From NCBI GenBank assembly GCA_046349215.1, contig JAXMCV010000002.1, forward strand, positions 62,001 to 126,000: a stretch of 64,000 nucleotides of DNA, in the 5' to 3' direction. This DNA comes from JAJXWB01 sp046349215. GTDB lineage: Bacteria > Pseudomonadota > Alphaproteobacteria > Rhizobiales > Beijerinckiaceae. Under the pieces are notes generated by a model, which was not told the DNA's origin, did not search any database, and saw nothing but the letters and a program-made list of their open reading frames with translations. The translations under genes were made by a program, and so were the position numbers. Shown one piece after another: positions 55,854 through 64,000 of this stretch (positions within the stretch are counted from its first letter, which is position 1; every line of letters begins with the position of its first letter).

Positions 55854-57184
55854 GCCTTGCTTCCTTTTGCCGTTGCGCCGGGCGGCGCAAGCCCGATCTG
55901 TTCGAACAATGCGGGGTCGATCTTCGTGCGATCCGCCGCCTTCTTGTAGGCGAAGGTCGCGCAGGGCAGGCCGGGCCGCGCCTGGCGTCGACCGTCGATC
56001 ACGAAGAACAGCGGCGTGTCCGGCGACAGCGAGCCTGCGAGTTGCGCCTTGTTCGACGCCGCGCAATGCGTGCAATAGGAGGGGGCGTCGGCGCGGTTGA
56101 AATTGATGTCGTGCGGTTCGCGCATGATCGGCGATAGCGGTTCGCCATATTGGAACATGTCGCGCCACATATCGCCGCGATAGAGCCGGCCGCCGGAACC
56201 GCAGGGATCGAGCCGGAAGACGAAGCGGTCGTTTTCCTCCGCGAGTGTGAAGTCGGCGCAATGGTAGTTCCAGGTGCGGGCGATCTCGCGCACGAGTTCG
56301 TCGTCGCTCATCGCGGCATAGCGCGGGAAACCGGCGTTGAAGGCCGGCGCATAGGTTTGTTCCAGCACTTGTTGAAGATAGTCGGCGCCGCCGTGTTCGA
56401 GCGCGAGGCCGTAGAAATATTCGAGCATGACGAGGCCGAAATCGTGCCAGGGCTTCCAGTCCTTGCGCTGGCCCTTCAGAAGGTCTGCGATGTCGGTCTC
56501 GCCACGCTCCAGCTTTTCCAGCGCCCGGTCGACGCGCGTCTTCACCAGATTTTTGCCCTCGCCCGAAGAAAAGAGTTCCTTGCCGTGCGAAGCGCGCTTG
56601 AAGAAGGTCATGCGGCAGGCGCCGCTTTCGCCCTTGTCGGTGCGCCAGACTTCGGTGCCGAGCGAATCGTTCAGCGCATTCTGGCAGGCCTTGCAGATCT
56701 GGCAGAAGGATGAGATTCCGTCGCTCCAGTTTCCGTACCAGTCCGGGTGCTTTTCCTGCAGACGGGCGCGGTCGAGCTTGCCGCCCGAGCCGCAGAGCGC
56801 CATGTCGAGCGTCACCTTCTCGTCGTCCTCGACGAGCGGCGAAAGTGTCGCGCCGGGCTGTTCGCGCCAGACGATAATCAGATCCTCGATGGCGCCCCGC
56901 TCGTCGCCGCGCTCGTATTGCTGCGTCCATGTGCGCATCAGCTGCGCGCCGAGTCGCGCAAGTTCCTCGCGCGCCTGCTTCTCGCCGAGGTCCTGTCGCA
57001 TCTTGCCGGCCTTGCGCGACAATGTGTGGCCCGACAGGCCGTCGAGCCCGGCCGGGCCGCTCTTCATCGCGGCCAGCAATTCCCTGACGCGCGCGACATC
57101 GCCGCGTTCGAGCGCCTCTAGCGCATGATCCTCGAACGGTCTCGCGATGTCGGCCAGTTGTTCGTCGGTGTAGAGGCGGGTCAT
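55850..57184 (-). CDS. Protein with duplicated CGSGG/CxxC cysteine module, unknown function
   Basis: 444 residues, not recognised. Two copies of one module: CGSGGKL (C131) then CQIC (C161, C164) and C190; CGSGGRL (C328) then CTHC (C371, C374) and C408. Each CGSGG follows a helix with a Trp (LIIVWREQP, ARTWNYHCADF). C167 and C310 are extra. Four Cys per copy suggest a zinc or iron site in each. The first 125 residues and 215-300 are helical. Starts 46 bases after the enoyl-CoA hydratase stop on the same strand; its stop overlaps the SDR start (ATGA). Probably a catabolic accessory or redox protein. Confidence 0.8.
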   Translation of the reverse strand: MTRLYTDEQLADIARPFEDHALEALERGDVARVRELLAAMKSGPAGLDGLSGHTLSRKAGKMRQDLGEKQAREELARLGAQLMRTWTQQYERGDERGAIEDLIIVWREQPGATLSPLVEDDEKVTLDMALCGSGGKLDRARLQEKHPDWYGNWSDGISSFCQICKACQNALNDSLGTEVWRTDKGESGACRMTFFKRASHGKELFSSGEGKNLVKTRVDRALEKLERGETDIADLLKGQRKDWKPWHDFGLVMLEYFYGLALEHGGADYLQQVLEQTYAPAFNAGFPRYAAMSDDELVREIARTWNYHCADFTLAEENDRFVFRLDPCGSGGRLYRGDMWRDMFQYGEPLSPIMREPHDINFNRADAPSYCTHCAASNKAQLAGSLSPDTPLFFVIDGRRQARPGLPCATFAYKKAADRTKIDPALFEQIGLAPPGATAKGSKA

Positions 57185-57229
57185 CTTGTCCTCCCCTCCA
57201 AACGGCGCGGCCGCGACCGGCCGCGCGTT

Positions 57230-57976
57230 TCAGCGTTTCGTCCGCGCCGCACGCACCATCTGGATCTGGCCGCGCTCCTCCAGTTCCATCGCCGTATCGT
57301 AGGAGGAAATCTCAAGTGTCGCGTCGAGGCTACGCTTGGTCACGCGCAGGGCGTCGGGCGCGGCCTTCAGCATGTCGTCCGCCAATGCGCGGCCGTAAGC
57401 GATCAGGTCCGCGTCCGGAACCTCGGCGGAGGCCAGCCCACAGCGCACCGCATCGGCCGCGTTCATCGGCCGTCCCGTCAGCAGCATTTCGCGGGCGCGC
57501 GAAATGCCGATGGCGCGTTGCAGCCGCCAGCCCGCGCCCAGTTCCGTCCCCGACAGGCCGATCTTGATGAAGGCCGAATGAAAGGCCGCGCTGCTTCCGG
57601 CGACGATGATGTCGGCCGCCAGCGCGATCACCAGGCCGCCGCCCGCCGCCGCGCCGTGCACGAGCGCGACGATCGGCTGCGGGCAGGCGCGCATCGCCTT
57701 CAGCATGTCGCGCAACAGCCAGTCGCCGTCCGGCCCGTCGCGCAGACGGTCCGGCGTCTGGTCGCGCCAGCCCTTGAGGTCGGCGCCCGAGCAGAAGGCG
57801 CGGCCCGCGCCGCTGACGAGGATGACGCGCGCCTCCGCGTCGCGCTGCTTCGACCGGAAATAGTCCAGCAACGCCTCGGCCATCGGCTGGTTGATCGAAT
57901 TCAGGCTCTCCGGCCGGTTGAGGATGAGATGCTCGACCGCGCCGTTGCGCTCGGTCTTCAGGATCGGTTCCGCCAT
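57230..57976 (-). CDS. Enoyl-CoA hydratase/isomerase (crotonase) family protein
   Basis: 248 residues. Oxyanion-hole segments SGAGRAFCSGADLKGW and HGAAAGGGLVIALAAD are intact. The region AFIKIGLSGTELGAGW has no Glu at the first catalytic site but has one in TELGAG, so isomerase rather than hydratase activity is possible. Lies between an acyl-CoA dehydrogenase gene and the CGSGG gene on the same strand, likely one operon (58-54 kb). Confidence 0.9.
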   Translation of the reverse strand: MAEPILKTERNGAVEHLILNRPESLNSINQPMAEALLDYFRSKQRDAEARVILVSGAGRAFCSGADLKGWRDQTPDRLRDGPDGDWLLRDMLKAMRACPQPIVALVHGAAAGGGLVIALAADIIVAGSSAAFHSAFIKIGLSGTELGAGWRLQRAIGISRAREMLLTGRPMNAADAVRCGLASAEVPDADLIAYGRALADDMLKAAPDALRVTKRSLDATLEISSYDTAMELEERGQIQMVRAARTKR

Positions 57977-58014
57977 GGCTTTGCCTCGTTCGATCTACGC
58001 TGCCTCGCTGCCGG

Positions 58015-59217
58015 TCACGCGAACCGCTTCAGCAGCGTACGTCCGAGTTGCGACAGATGCACCTGGTCCGGCCCGTCGCCGATGCGGATGAAGCGCGCAT
58101 AGGTGTAGGCTTCCGCCAAGAACGTGTCCTGCGACACACCCATGCCGCCATGCACCTGGATGGCGCGGTCGATCACGCGCGCCGCCATCGACGGCACGAC
58201 GATCTTGGCGGCGGCGATCAGGTCGCGCGCCGCCTTGTTGCCCTCGCGGTCCATCTTGTCGGCGGCCTGCAGGGTCAGCAGGCGCGCTTGCTCGATCTCG
58301 CAGAAGGAATGCGCGACGTCCTCGCGGATCGTGCCCTGTTCGGCGAGCGGCTTGCCGAAGGCGACGCGCTGGTTGGCGCGCCTGCACATGAGTTCCAGTG
58401 CGCGCTGCGCGCAACCGATCAGCCTCATGCAATGATGGATGCGGCCTGGACCGAGACGCCCCTGCGCGATCTCGAAGCCGCGGCCTTCGCCGAGCAGCAG
58501 GTTTTCCGCCGGCACGCGCACGTTGTCGTAGAGGATTTCGGGATGGCCGACCGGCGCATGGTCGTAGCCATAGACGCGCAGGTCACGCAGGATCTTCACG
58601 CCGGGCGTATCCTTCGGCACGAGGATCATAGACTGCTGCTTGTGCTTGTCGGGATTGTCCGGGTCGGTCTTGCCCATGACGATGAGCACCTTGCAATCCT
58701 CGTTCATTGCGCCGGAGGTGAACCACTTGCGGCCGTTGATGACGTAATGGTCGCCGTCGCGCCTGATGGTGCAGCGGATGTTGGTGGCGTCGGAGGACGC
58801 CACTTCCGGCTCGGTCATCGAGAAACCCGAGCGGATTTCGCCATTCAGCAGCGGCTCCAGCCATTGCTTCTTCTGCGCCGGCGAACCGTAGAGGGTGAGC
58901 ACTTCCATATTTCCGGTATCGGGCGCCGAGCAGTTGAACACTTCGCTCGCCCAGTCGACGCGGCCCATCAGTTCGGCCAGCGGCGCATATTCGAGATTGG
59001 TGAGGCCGGCGCCGTGGTCGCCCGGCAGGAACAGGTTCCACAGGCCCTCGGCGCGCGCCTTTTTCTTCAGGTCCTGTACGATCTGCGGCGTGCGGTAGCG
59101 GTTCGCGCCTTCGGCCTGCTCGCCGTAGAGATGTTCGTTGGGATAGACATGCGCGTGCATGAAGGCCGCGACCTTCGCCTGCAATTCCTTCGCGCGGGGG
59201 CTGTGCTCGAATTCCAT
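58015..59217 (-). CDS. Acyl-CoA dehydrogenase (ACAD10/11-like)
   Basis: 400 residues. FAD and substrate motifs: FSMTEPEVASSDATNIRC, WFTSGA, GPGRIHHCMRLIG, AFGKPLAEQGTI, QVHGGMGVSQDTFLAE and IRIGDGPDQVHLSQLG. The WFTSGAMNEDCK and R-I-H-H-C-M stretches match the ACAD10/11 subgroup, which uses 4-hydroxy or long branched acyl-CoA. An APH-like gene of that same system is at 12482. First gene of the minus-strand catabolic run ending with SDRs at 54-55 kb. Confidence 0.94.
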   Translation of the reverse strand: MEFEHSPRAKELQAKVAAFMHAHVYPNEHLYGEQAEGANRYRTPQIVQDLKKKARAEGLWNLFLPGDHGAGLTNLEYAPLAELMGRVDWASEVFNCSAPDTGNMEVLTLYGSPAQKKQWLEPLLNGEIRSGFSMTEPEVASSDATNIRCTIRRDGDHYVINGRKWFTSGAMNEDCKVLIVMGKTDPDNPDKHKQQSMILVPKDTPGVKILRDLRVYGYDHAPVGHPEILYDNVRVPAENLLLGEGRGFEIAQGRLGPGRIHHCMRLIGCAQRALELMCRRANQRVAFGKPLAEQGTIREDVAHSFCEIEQARLLTLQAADKMDREGNKAARDLIAAAKIVVPSMAARVIDRAIQVHGGMGVSQDTFLAEAYTYARFIRIGDGPDQVHLSQLGRTLLKRFA

Positions 59218-59342
59218 GACATCCTCCCGCAGGTCTTTCGCCTGCGGAGGGATTGTCGGACGATTTCAGGAGACGATCAAGGGGCGGGTTGGGCGCGAGA
59301 ATTTGAGTCTGCAGTGGGCGGATTTTTCGGAACGGGGGCGCC

Positions 59343-59420
59343 GTCATTGCGAGCGAAGCGAAGCAATCCAGAGTCGAGTATCGGCTCTGGATTGCTTCGT
59401 CACTGCGTTCCTCGCAATGA
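59343..59420. repeat. GTCATTGCGAG palindromic repeat (family A), copy 4
   Basis: GTCATTGCGAGCGAAGCGAA to CACTGCGTTCCTCGCAATGA with AAGCAATCCAGAG / CTCTGGATTGCTT inside. In the 260-bp gap between the acyl-CoA dehydrogenase start and the GntR stop; the rest of that gap shows nothing definite. Confidence 0.9.
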
Positions 59421-59477
59421 TGGCTAACGGTCGATAGCGGCCGGAGACGTTCTGCGCGCGAAGGCCCCGGCCCGCCG

Positions 59478-60149
59478 CTACCCCGCAAACGCCGCGTCGG
59501 GCAGCTTGTCGATCGCGTCGCCGAAACGGCGGATGTGGGACTTGGCGGCCGATTCCGCCTTGCGCGCCGCGCCCTCGACAATGGCGTCGTAGATGGCGCG
59601 GTAATCCTCGATGCGGGCGCTCTCGTCGACGGTCTGGTAGGCGCGGAACTGCACGCGCAAGAGGTCGACGTTGGTGCGCGGCATGAGGCGGGCGAGTTCG
59701 TGATTGCCGCCGGTCGCCACCATGTTGCGATAGAAGGTGTTGCGGGCGCGCGCGAAGCGCAGGAAATCGCGCTGCACGTCCCCGTTCATCATGACGGCGA
59801 AGGATTCCTCGATCTGCTTTCGGTTCGAGCCTTCCTCGATCCGCTCGGCGGCGAGACGCGCGGCAAAACCGTTCAGCACTTCCAGCAGCGCCACGAGGTC
59901 GCGCACTTCCGTGCGGCTCAATTGCCGGATCACCGCGCTGCGATGCAGGTTCATGGTGACGAGGCCTTCGGCGGCCAGCCGGCTCAGAGCCTCGCGGACG
60001 GACCCGCGACCGACCTCGAAGTCGCGCGTCAGGTCCGCTTCGACCAGACGCTGCCCGGGGACATAACGGCCCCGGTAGAGCCCGTCGACAATGCCGCGAT
60101 AGACGACGCCCGGCGACCCGTCAGCGTGAGCGACCTGCTGCTGATTCAT
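59478..60149 (-). CDS. GntR family regulator, FCD (FadR-type) domain
   Basis: 223 residues. N-terminal winged helix: GRYVPGQRLVEADLTRDFEV then GRGSVREALSRLAAEGLV. C-terminal all-helical FCD domain with metal-type ligands (RARNTFYRNMV, RTNVDLLRVQF, DYRAIYDAIV). Such regulators sense acyl-CoA, carboxylic acids or sugars acids. Probably controls the acyl-CoA dehydrogenase operon downstream. A TGACA-N3-TGTCA palindrome lies 47 bp before its start. Confidence 0.92.
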   Translation of the reverse strand: MNQQQVAHADGSPGVVYRGIVDGLYRGRYVPGQRLVEADLTRDFEVGRGSVREALSRLAAEGLVTMNLHRSAVIRQLSRTEVRDLVALLEVLNGFAARLAAERIEEGSNRKQIEESFAVMMNGDVQRDFLRFARARNTFYRNMVATGGNHELARLMPRTNVDLLRVQFRAYQTVDESARIEDYRAIYDAIVEGAARKAESAAKSHIRRFGDAIDKLPDAAFAG

Positions 60150-60195
60150 GAAATGTCACCAAGATCGTCCGACATGTATTTCATACGGAGCGGCC

Positions 60196-60208
60196 TGACA
60201 GCGTGTCA
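60196..60208. promoter_or_regulatory. TGACA-GCG-TGTCA palindrome, operator candidate for the GntR regulator
   Basis: A perfect 5+5 palindrome in the 94-bp gap between the hydrolase stop and the gntR start, on the promoter side of gntR. The size is small and chance is possible. Confidence 0.4.
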
Positions 60209-60243
60209 AATGTGCGACGCTCGCACTTTCGCAGGGGCGCCGG

Positions 60244-61137
60244 TCAGGCCCTTGCGAGCGTGCGGGCCGCCAGAGTCGCGGAAACCCAGTCCCGAGGCCG
60301 TTCCTGCGGCAGGTTGTGGCCAGCGTTCCGGAGGACCCGGTGTTCGTGGGGACCTGAAAATTTCTGTGCATGGCGGGCCGTGCCGGGGTTCACGCCGTCG
60401 CTGTCGCCGTCGATCGTGATCGCCGGGACGACGATCTGCGGCTGCGCGGCCAGCCGCTCCTCGATCGCCGCATGGGCGGGATCGCCGGCGACCAGCCCGA
60501 AACGGTGACGGTAGGAGTGGATCACGACCTCGACGAAATCGGGATTGTCGAAGGCCCGAGCGCTCGCCTCGAACGTCGCCGCGTCGAAGCTCCATTTCGG
60601 CGACCACATCTTCCAGATTTGCAGCGCGAAGCCGCGGCGGTTTGTTTCAAGCGCGCGCCGGCCACGTTCCGAATGGAACAGATATTGATACCAGAGCGCG
60701 GCTTCCTGATCCGGCGGCAGCGGCTCCATGGCGTGCGCGATGTTCTGGATATTGTAGGAATTGCCCGACACCAGCGCCTCGACGCGCTCGGGCCAGAGCG
60801 CGGCGACCACGCAAGCCGCGCGGCCGCCCCAGTCGTAGCCGCCGAGCACGGCGCGCTCGATCTTCAGCGCGTCGAGCAACGCCTTCAGGTCGGCGCCGAG
60901 CGCCGCCTGTTCGCCGGAGCGAGGGATGTTGGGCGAGACGAAACGCGTCGGCCCGTAGCCGCGCAGATAGGGAACGATGACGCGCGCGCCTGCGTCGGCC
61001 AGCAGCGGCGCCGCCTCCGCATAGGCCTGCGGCGCATAGGGAAAGCCGTGGCCCATGACGCAGGGCCAGCCGTCGGGCGCGCCGTATTCCAGATAGGCGA
61101 CATCGACTTGTCCGGCGCGGATCGTCTTCGGCGTCAC
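60244..61137 (-). CDS. Alpha/beta hydrolase, epoxide hydrolase/dehalogenase type
   Basis: 297 residues from GTG 61137. VMGHGFPYAPQAY supplies the oxyanion HG-x-P, the nucleophile elbow is GGYDWGGRAA with Asp instead of Ser, and the His is in RNAGHNLPQERP. Asp nucleophile plus W-G-G is the mark of epoxide hydrolases and haloacetate dehalogenases. The substrate is open. Follows the crotonase gene with an 11-base gap on the same strand. Confidence 0.88.
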   Translation of the reverse strand: MTPKTIRAGQVDVAYLEYGAPDGWPCVMGHGFPYAPQAYAEAAPLLADAGARVIVPYLRGYGPTRFVSPNIPRSGEQAALGADLKALLDALKIERAVLGGYDWGGRAACVVAALWPERVEALVSGNSYNIQNIAHAMEPLPPDQEAALWYQYLFHSERGRRALETNRRGFALQIWKMWSPKWSFDAATFEASARAFDNPDFVEVVIHSYRHRFGLVAGDPAHAAIEERLAAQPQIVVPAITIDGDSDGVNPGTARHAQKFSGPHEHRVLRNAGHNLPQERPRDWVSATLAARTLARA

Positions 61138-61148
61138 GGCGCAGCCCG

Positions 61149-61931
61149 CTATTTGCCGGTGAAGACCGGCCGGCGCTTTTCGAGAAAGGCGCGGCGCCCC
61201 TCGGCGTAATCGGCGCTGTCGAAACAGGCCCGAACCATTTCCTTCACGCGCGCTTGGTGCGGCTCGTTGCGGGCAACTTGGCCGACGACCTCTTTCGATG
61301 CGCGCATGGAAAGCGGCGCGTTGGAGGCGAGCGTCGCGCAGAGAGCGGCGATCTCGGATTCGAGATGGCCGTCCGGCACGACGCGATTGAGCAGGCCGAG
61401 ACGCATGGCCTCGTCGGACATCATGCGACGCCCGGTAAACAGGATTTCCTTCGCCGCCGCCGGCCCGACCAGCGAGACGAGATCGCGGACGGAATGCGGG
61501 GGGTAGGCGATGCCGAGACGGGCGGCGGGAATGGCGTAGAGCGATCCTTCGGCAGCGATGCGCAGATCGGCCTTCATCGCTATGGCGAGGCCGCCGCCGA
61601 AGCAGAAGCCGCGGATCATGGCGATCAGCGGCTTTTCGAAGGTTTCCAGCGCGCGCCAGGCGCCGTCGGTGGCCGCGGCGTAGGCCGCCTGGGCTTCGGC
61701 ATTGTTGCGGTTGCGCTCGAATTCGGAAATGTCCGCGCCGGACACGAAAGCCGTTTCGCCCGCGCCGCGCATGACGACTGCGCGCACCTGCGGATCGGCG
61801 CCGAAGGCGTCGAGCGCGTCGGTCACGCCCTTCCACATACCCAGCGACATGGCGTTGCGGCGCTTCTGGTTGTCGAAGACGATCCAGCCGATTCCGTTGT
61901 CGACGGCGGTCTCGATCCTGCCTGCGTTCAT
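61149..61931 (-). CDS. Enoyl-CoA hydratase/isomerase (crotonase) family protein
   Basis: 260 residues from ATG 61931; upstream sequence in this frame is not family-like. Oxyanion-hole segments ETAFVSGADISEF and RGFCFGGGLAIAMKAD are present; the usual catalytic Glu pair region reads PAARLGIAYPPHSV, without Glu at the first site. Relatives include methylthioacryloyl-CoA hydratase-like and isomerase-type crotonases. Coupled with the Asp-nucleophile hydrolase. Confidence 0.9.
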   Translation of the reverse strand: MNAGRIETAVDNGIGWIVFDNQKRRNAMSLGMWKGVTDALDAFGADPQVRAVVMRGAGETAFVSGADISEFERNRNNAEAQAAYAAATDGAWRALETFEKPLIAMIRGFCFGGGLAIAMKADLRIAAEGSLYAIPAARLGIAYPPHSVRDLVSLVGPAAAKEILFTGRRMMSDEAMRLGLLNRVVPDGHLESEIAALCATLASNAPLSMRASKEVVGQVARNEPHQARVKEMVRACFDSADYAEGRRAFLEKRRPVFTGK

Positions 61932-62096
61932 GAAGTCCCCGAATTTTTCCCGCGTCTGGAGGTCAGGAAAGGCCAAAGCGCCCTCGAAAACAAGCATTGC
62001 GCCGAAAGCCGTATTGATGCAGCGCAAGGTATCGGGACAAGAAAGGCGCGACCGATCGGGTCTGACCAACACGGCCGCCGAAGACCGGAGATTTCC

Positions 62097-62900
62097 ATGC
62101 GCAATCTGCTCGTCCATCTCGATTCCAGCCCGCAGACAGTGAACCGGCTGGAGCTGGCGGCCAATCTCGCAAAGCGCCTCGATGCGCGCGTCGTCGGCGT
62201 GTTCGCCCAGACCGCAAAGGTCCACGCCGGCGTCGTCGCCGCTTGGCCGCCGGAAGATTACGCCCGCGATTCGAAGGCGGCGGCGGACGCGCTGAAGGCC
62301 GCCGTCGGTAATTCCGAATTCATGGATCTGAACCGCGGCACCGAAGCGGAAATCCTGACGCAGGCCGTCGATCTCGCCCGGCATTTCGACCTCGTCGTCT
62401 GCGGCCAGCCGCTTGCGGAAAGCTCGCCTTCGCCGGCCGACCTGATCGAGCGCATCGTCGTCGATTCGGGCCGTCCCGTGCTGGCCGTGCCCTATGCCGG
62501 CAAGTTCGCCGAGACAGGCAAGCGTCCCCTGTTCGCCTGGTCCAATTCGCGCGAGGCGGCGCGTGCGCTGGCCGACGGCATCCGGCTCGCCCATCCCGGC
62601 GCGGAGGCGGCGGTCGTCACCATCTCCAAGCCGAACGCGGCCGATCTCGACTACAACAAGACGTCGCTCGATCTCGCCGCAGCGCATCTGGCCGCGCACG
62701 GCGTGAAGGCCAAGCCCGACCAGACGATCGCCTCGGACATCGGCCTGATGGACGCGCTGCTCAACCAGGCCGCCGACCACGCCGCCGACCTGCTGGTGCT
62801 CGGTGCCTTCGGCGGCCAGGGCTATCCGCGATTCTCGCGCGGCTCCGGTTCGCGCTTCATGCTGAAACACATGACCGTGCCGGTGCTGTTCTCGCACTGA
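62097..62900 (+). CDS. Universal stress protein with two Usp domains
   Basis: 267 residues from ATG 62097 with CCGGAGATTTCC before it. First Usp unit about 1-140 (NLLVHLDSSPQTVNRLELAA), second about 150-267 with FAWSNSREAARALADGIRLA and the C-terminal LLVLGAFGGQGYPRFSRGSGS, close to the nucleotide-binding G-x2-G-x9-G-S/T pattern. Tandem Usp proteins of this size are common in the order. The divergent 165-bp gap upstream has no clear EcfG site. Strong terminator right after. Confidence 0.9.
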   Translation: MRNLLVHLDSSPQTVNRLELAANLAKRLDARVVGVFAQTAKVHAGVVAAWPPEDYARDSKAAADALKAAVGNSEFMDLNRGTEAEILTQAVDLARHFDLVVCGQPLAESSPSPADLIERIVVDSGRPVLAVPYAGKFAETGKRPLFAWSNSREAARALADGIRLAHPGAEAAVVTISKPNAADLDYNKTSLDLAAAHLAAHGVKAKPDQTIASDIGLMDALLNQAADHAADLLVLGAFGGQGYPRFSRGSGSRFMLKHMTVPVLFSH

Positions 62901-62912
62901 GCGGGGCTGATA

Positions 62913-62946
62913 CGGGCGGGCGTTTGCCCGCCCGCTTTCTTTTTTG
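62913..62946 (+). terminator. Rho-independent terminator of the usp gene
   Basis: CGGGCGGGC (62913-62921), loop GTTT, GCCCGCCCG (62926-62934), then CTTTCTTTTTT. Stem plus T-run 12 bases past the stop. Confidence 0.92.
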
Positions 62947-63016
62947 CCACCTGGCGGGCGCGCGATTTGCCCGCCCGGGTTCTTTCCGCGACGATGCGCG
63001 AAAAGAAAGAGCCGCC

Positions 63017-64000
63017 TTGCCCCGCAAGTTCCTGTCCGCCTCCGCGCTCGTCCTCGCTAGCGGTTTCGTCGTCCTGTTCATCGGCGGCGGCACGCGCTTC
63101 GCCGTCGGGCTGACGCTCAAACCCATCGTCGACGAATTCGGCTGGCCACGCGCGGCGCTCGGCGAGGCGGTAGCCGTCTTCCAGCTCGTCTCGGCCGTGG
63201 CCATGTTCTTCGCCGGCCGGCTGGCCGATCGCGCCAGCCCCCGGCTGGTGCTGACGCTCGGTCTCGTCGTCAGCGGCATCGGCATCGGACTGATGGGCTT
63301 CGCCTTGGCGCCGTGGCACGCCGTGCTGCTCTATGGACTGATCTACGGGCTGGGCAACGGCGCGGCCTCGCTCATTCCCGTCGGCGTGATGGTGACGCGC
63401 GCCTTTCCGGTCCGCACCGGCTTTGTCAACGCCGTCGTGACGTCCGGCATGAGCGTCGGGCAACTCGTGATGATCGCCGGGCTGGCGGCGCTGCTGGCGG
63501 CGCTGCACTGGCGCAGCCTGTTCGTGGGGTTGGGCGTCGCGCATCTGGCGCTGGCGCCGCTGATCTTCGCCGCGCTGCCGAAGCAAGACGTGTCCGACGC
63601 CAGGGCGAGCCAGCCGGCGCAAGGGATGGCTTTGAGTGAGGCGGCGGGCGCCGGCCGCTTCTGGCTCCTGCTGGCGATCTACGCGATCTGTGGCTTCGAC
63701 GATTTCTTCGTGGCGACGCATGTCGTCGCTTTCGCGCAGGACCGCGGCGTCGACGCGCTGGTCGCCGGCAATCTGCTGGCGCTCATGGGGCTGACCGGCT
63801 TGATCGGCGTCGTCGCCGGCGGCTGGCTGAGCGACCGCGGCGGGCCGGCCTTTCCGACCGCCCTGTCCTTTGCATTGCGGGTGGCGGTGTTCGGTCTGGT
63901 CATGGTCGACCAGTCGCCCGCCTCCGTGGCGATCTTCGCCCTCGTCTTCGGCGCGACCTTTCTCGTCACCGCGCCGTTGACCGTGGTGTTCGTCACGCAA
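63017..64000 (+). CDS. MFS transporter (MCT-like), 3' end outside window
   Basis: 328 codons seen, about nine hydrophobic helices, no stop before the window edge. Start is TTG 63017 (no in-frame ATG before helix 1); AAGAAAGAG lies just upstream. Motif A is FAGRLADRASPRLVLTLG, helix 1 has FIGGGTRFAVGLTLKP, and the later LSDRGGPAFPT repeats motif A. FGWPRAALGEAVAVFQL resembles oxalate/formate or monocarboxylate carriers. Substrate not known. Confidence 0.9.
   Translation, partial: MPRKFLSASALVLASGFVVLFIGGGTRFAVGLTLKPIVDEFGWPRAALGEAVAVFQLVSAVAMFFAGRLADRASPRLVLTLGLVVSGIGIGLMGFALAPWHAVLLYGLIYGLGNGAASLIPVGVMVTRAFPVRTGFVNAVVTSGMSVGQLVMIAGLAALLAALHWRSLFVGLGVAHLALAPLIFAALPKQDVSDARASQPAQGMALSEAAGAGRFWLLLAIYAICGFDDFFVATHVVAFAQDRGVDALVAGNLLALMGLTGLIGVVAGGWLSDRGGPAFPTALSFALRVAVFGLVMVDQSPASVAIFALVFGATFLVTAPLTVVFVTQ

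Noticed and set aside
59300..59330. GGAAC near 59325 as a second EcfG promoter
   Set aside because: No CGTT at the 16- or 17-base spacing, and the family A repeat begins there.
61254..62096. N-terminal extension of the universal stress protein
   Set aside because: The open frame upstream of 62097 is antisense to the crotonase gene. The Usp fold and ribosome site start at 62097.

Overview
The window is about 64 kb of GC-rich chromosomal DNA from an alphaproteobacterium, most likely of the order Hyphomicrobiales (Rhizobiales). The indications are a DUF992 secreted protein, a long-N-terminus UvrB, GTG/TTG starts, a perfect EcfG-type general-stress promoter (GGAAC-N17-CGTT), and four copies of a GTCATTGCGAG-type palindromic repeat that I know from this order. 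I cannot place it to genus. No rRNA, tRNA, CRISPR array, prophage or IS element was recognised. There is one clear pseudogene, a GIY-YIG nuclease, and one gene with a probable frameshift, an SGNH esterase.

Layout. 0-5 kb: truncated RND efflux adaptor, EF-G-like GTPase, DUF992 secreted protein and aspartate-type aminotransferase. 5-12 kb: stress-promoter-driven small membrane protein, an SGNH/DUF1501/DUF1800 operon, and uvrB with a repeat element inside its reading frame. 12-15 kb: repeat-rich stretch, the decayed GIY-YIG gene, and an acyl-CoA cluster (MaoC, SDR, APH-like phosphotransferase) with a repeat in each junction. 15-21 kb: cytochrome c, TPP riboswitch plus thiC, eutB-eutC, and mogA. 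21-24 kb: EmrAB-type efflux pump under a MarR regulator with a perfect palindromic operator candidate. 24-29 kb: HicA-like protein, GGDEF-hemerythrin fusion, Crp/Fnr regulator with its own TTGA-N6-TCAA box, and aldo/keto reductase. 29-36 kb: Gly-rich and DUF2092 secreted proteins, Tat-type amidohydrolase, ABC-2 exporter, and a branched-chain-amino-acid-type binding protein.

36-46 kb is the most interesting part. A three-gene cassette encodes a coiled-coil protein, a membrane protein with a cytoplasmic longin/roadblock-like region plus a periplasmic OmpA domain, and a Rab-like small GTPase. It converges, with overlapping CTAG stop codons, on a tightly packed six-gene operon: gmd, rmd, a small coiled-coil protein, a double-GT4 glycosyltransferase, a histidine kinase and a response regulator. 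That operon should make GDP-D-rhamnose and polymerise or transfer it under its own two-component control.

46-62 kb is catabolic: three crotonases, an ACAD10/11-like acyl-CoA dehydrogenase, three SDRs, an HpcH-type aldolase with an FAD-linked oxidase, two alpha/beta hydrolases, an orphan molybdenum hydroxylase large subunit, TetR and GntR regulators, and a protein with a duplicated CGSGG/CxxC cysteine module. The window ends with a universal stress protein, a strong terminator and a truncated MFS transporter.
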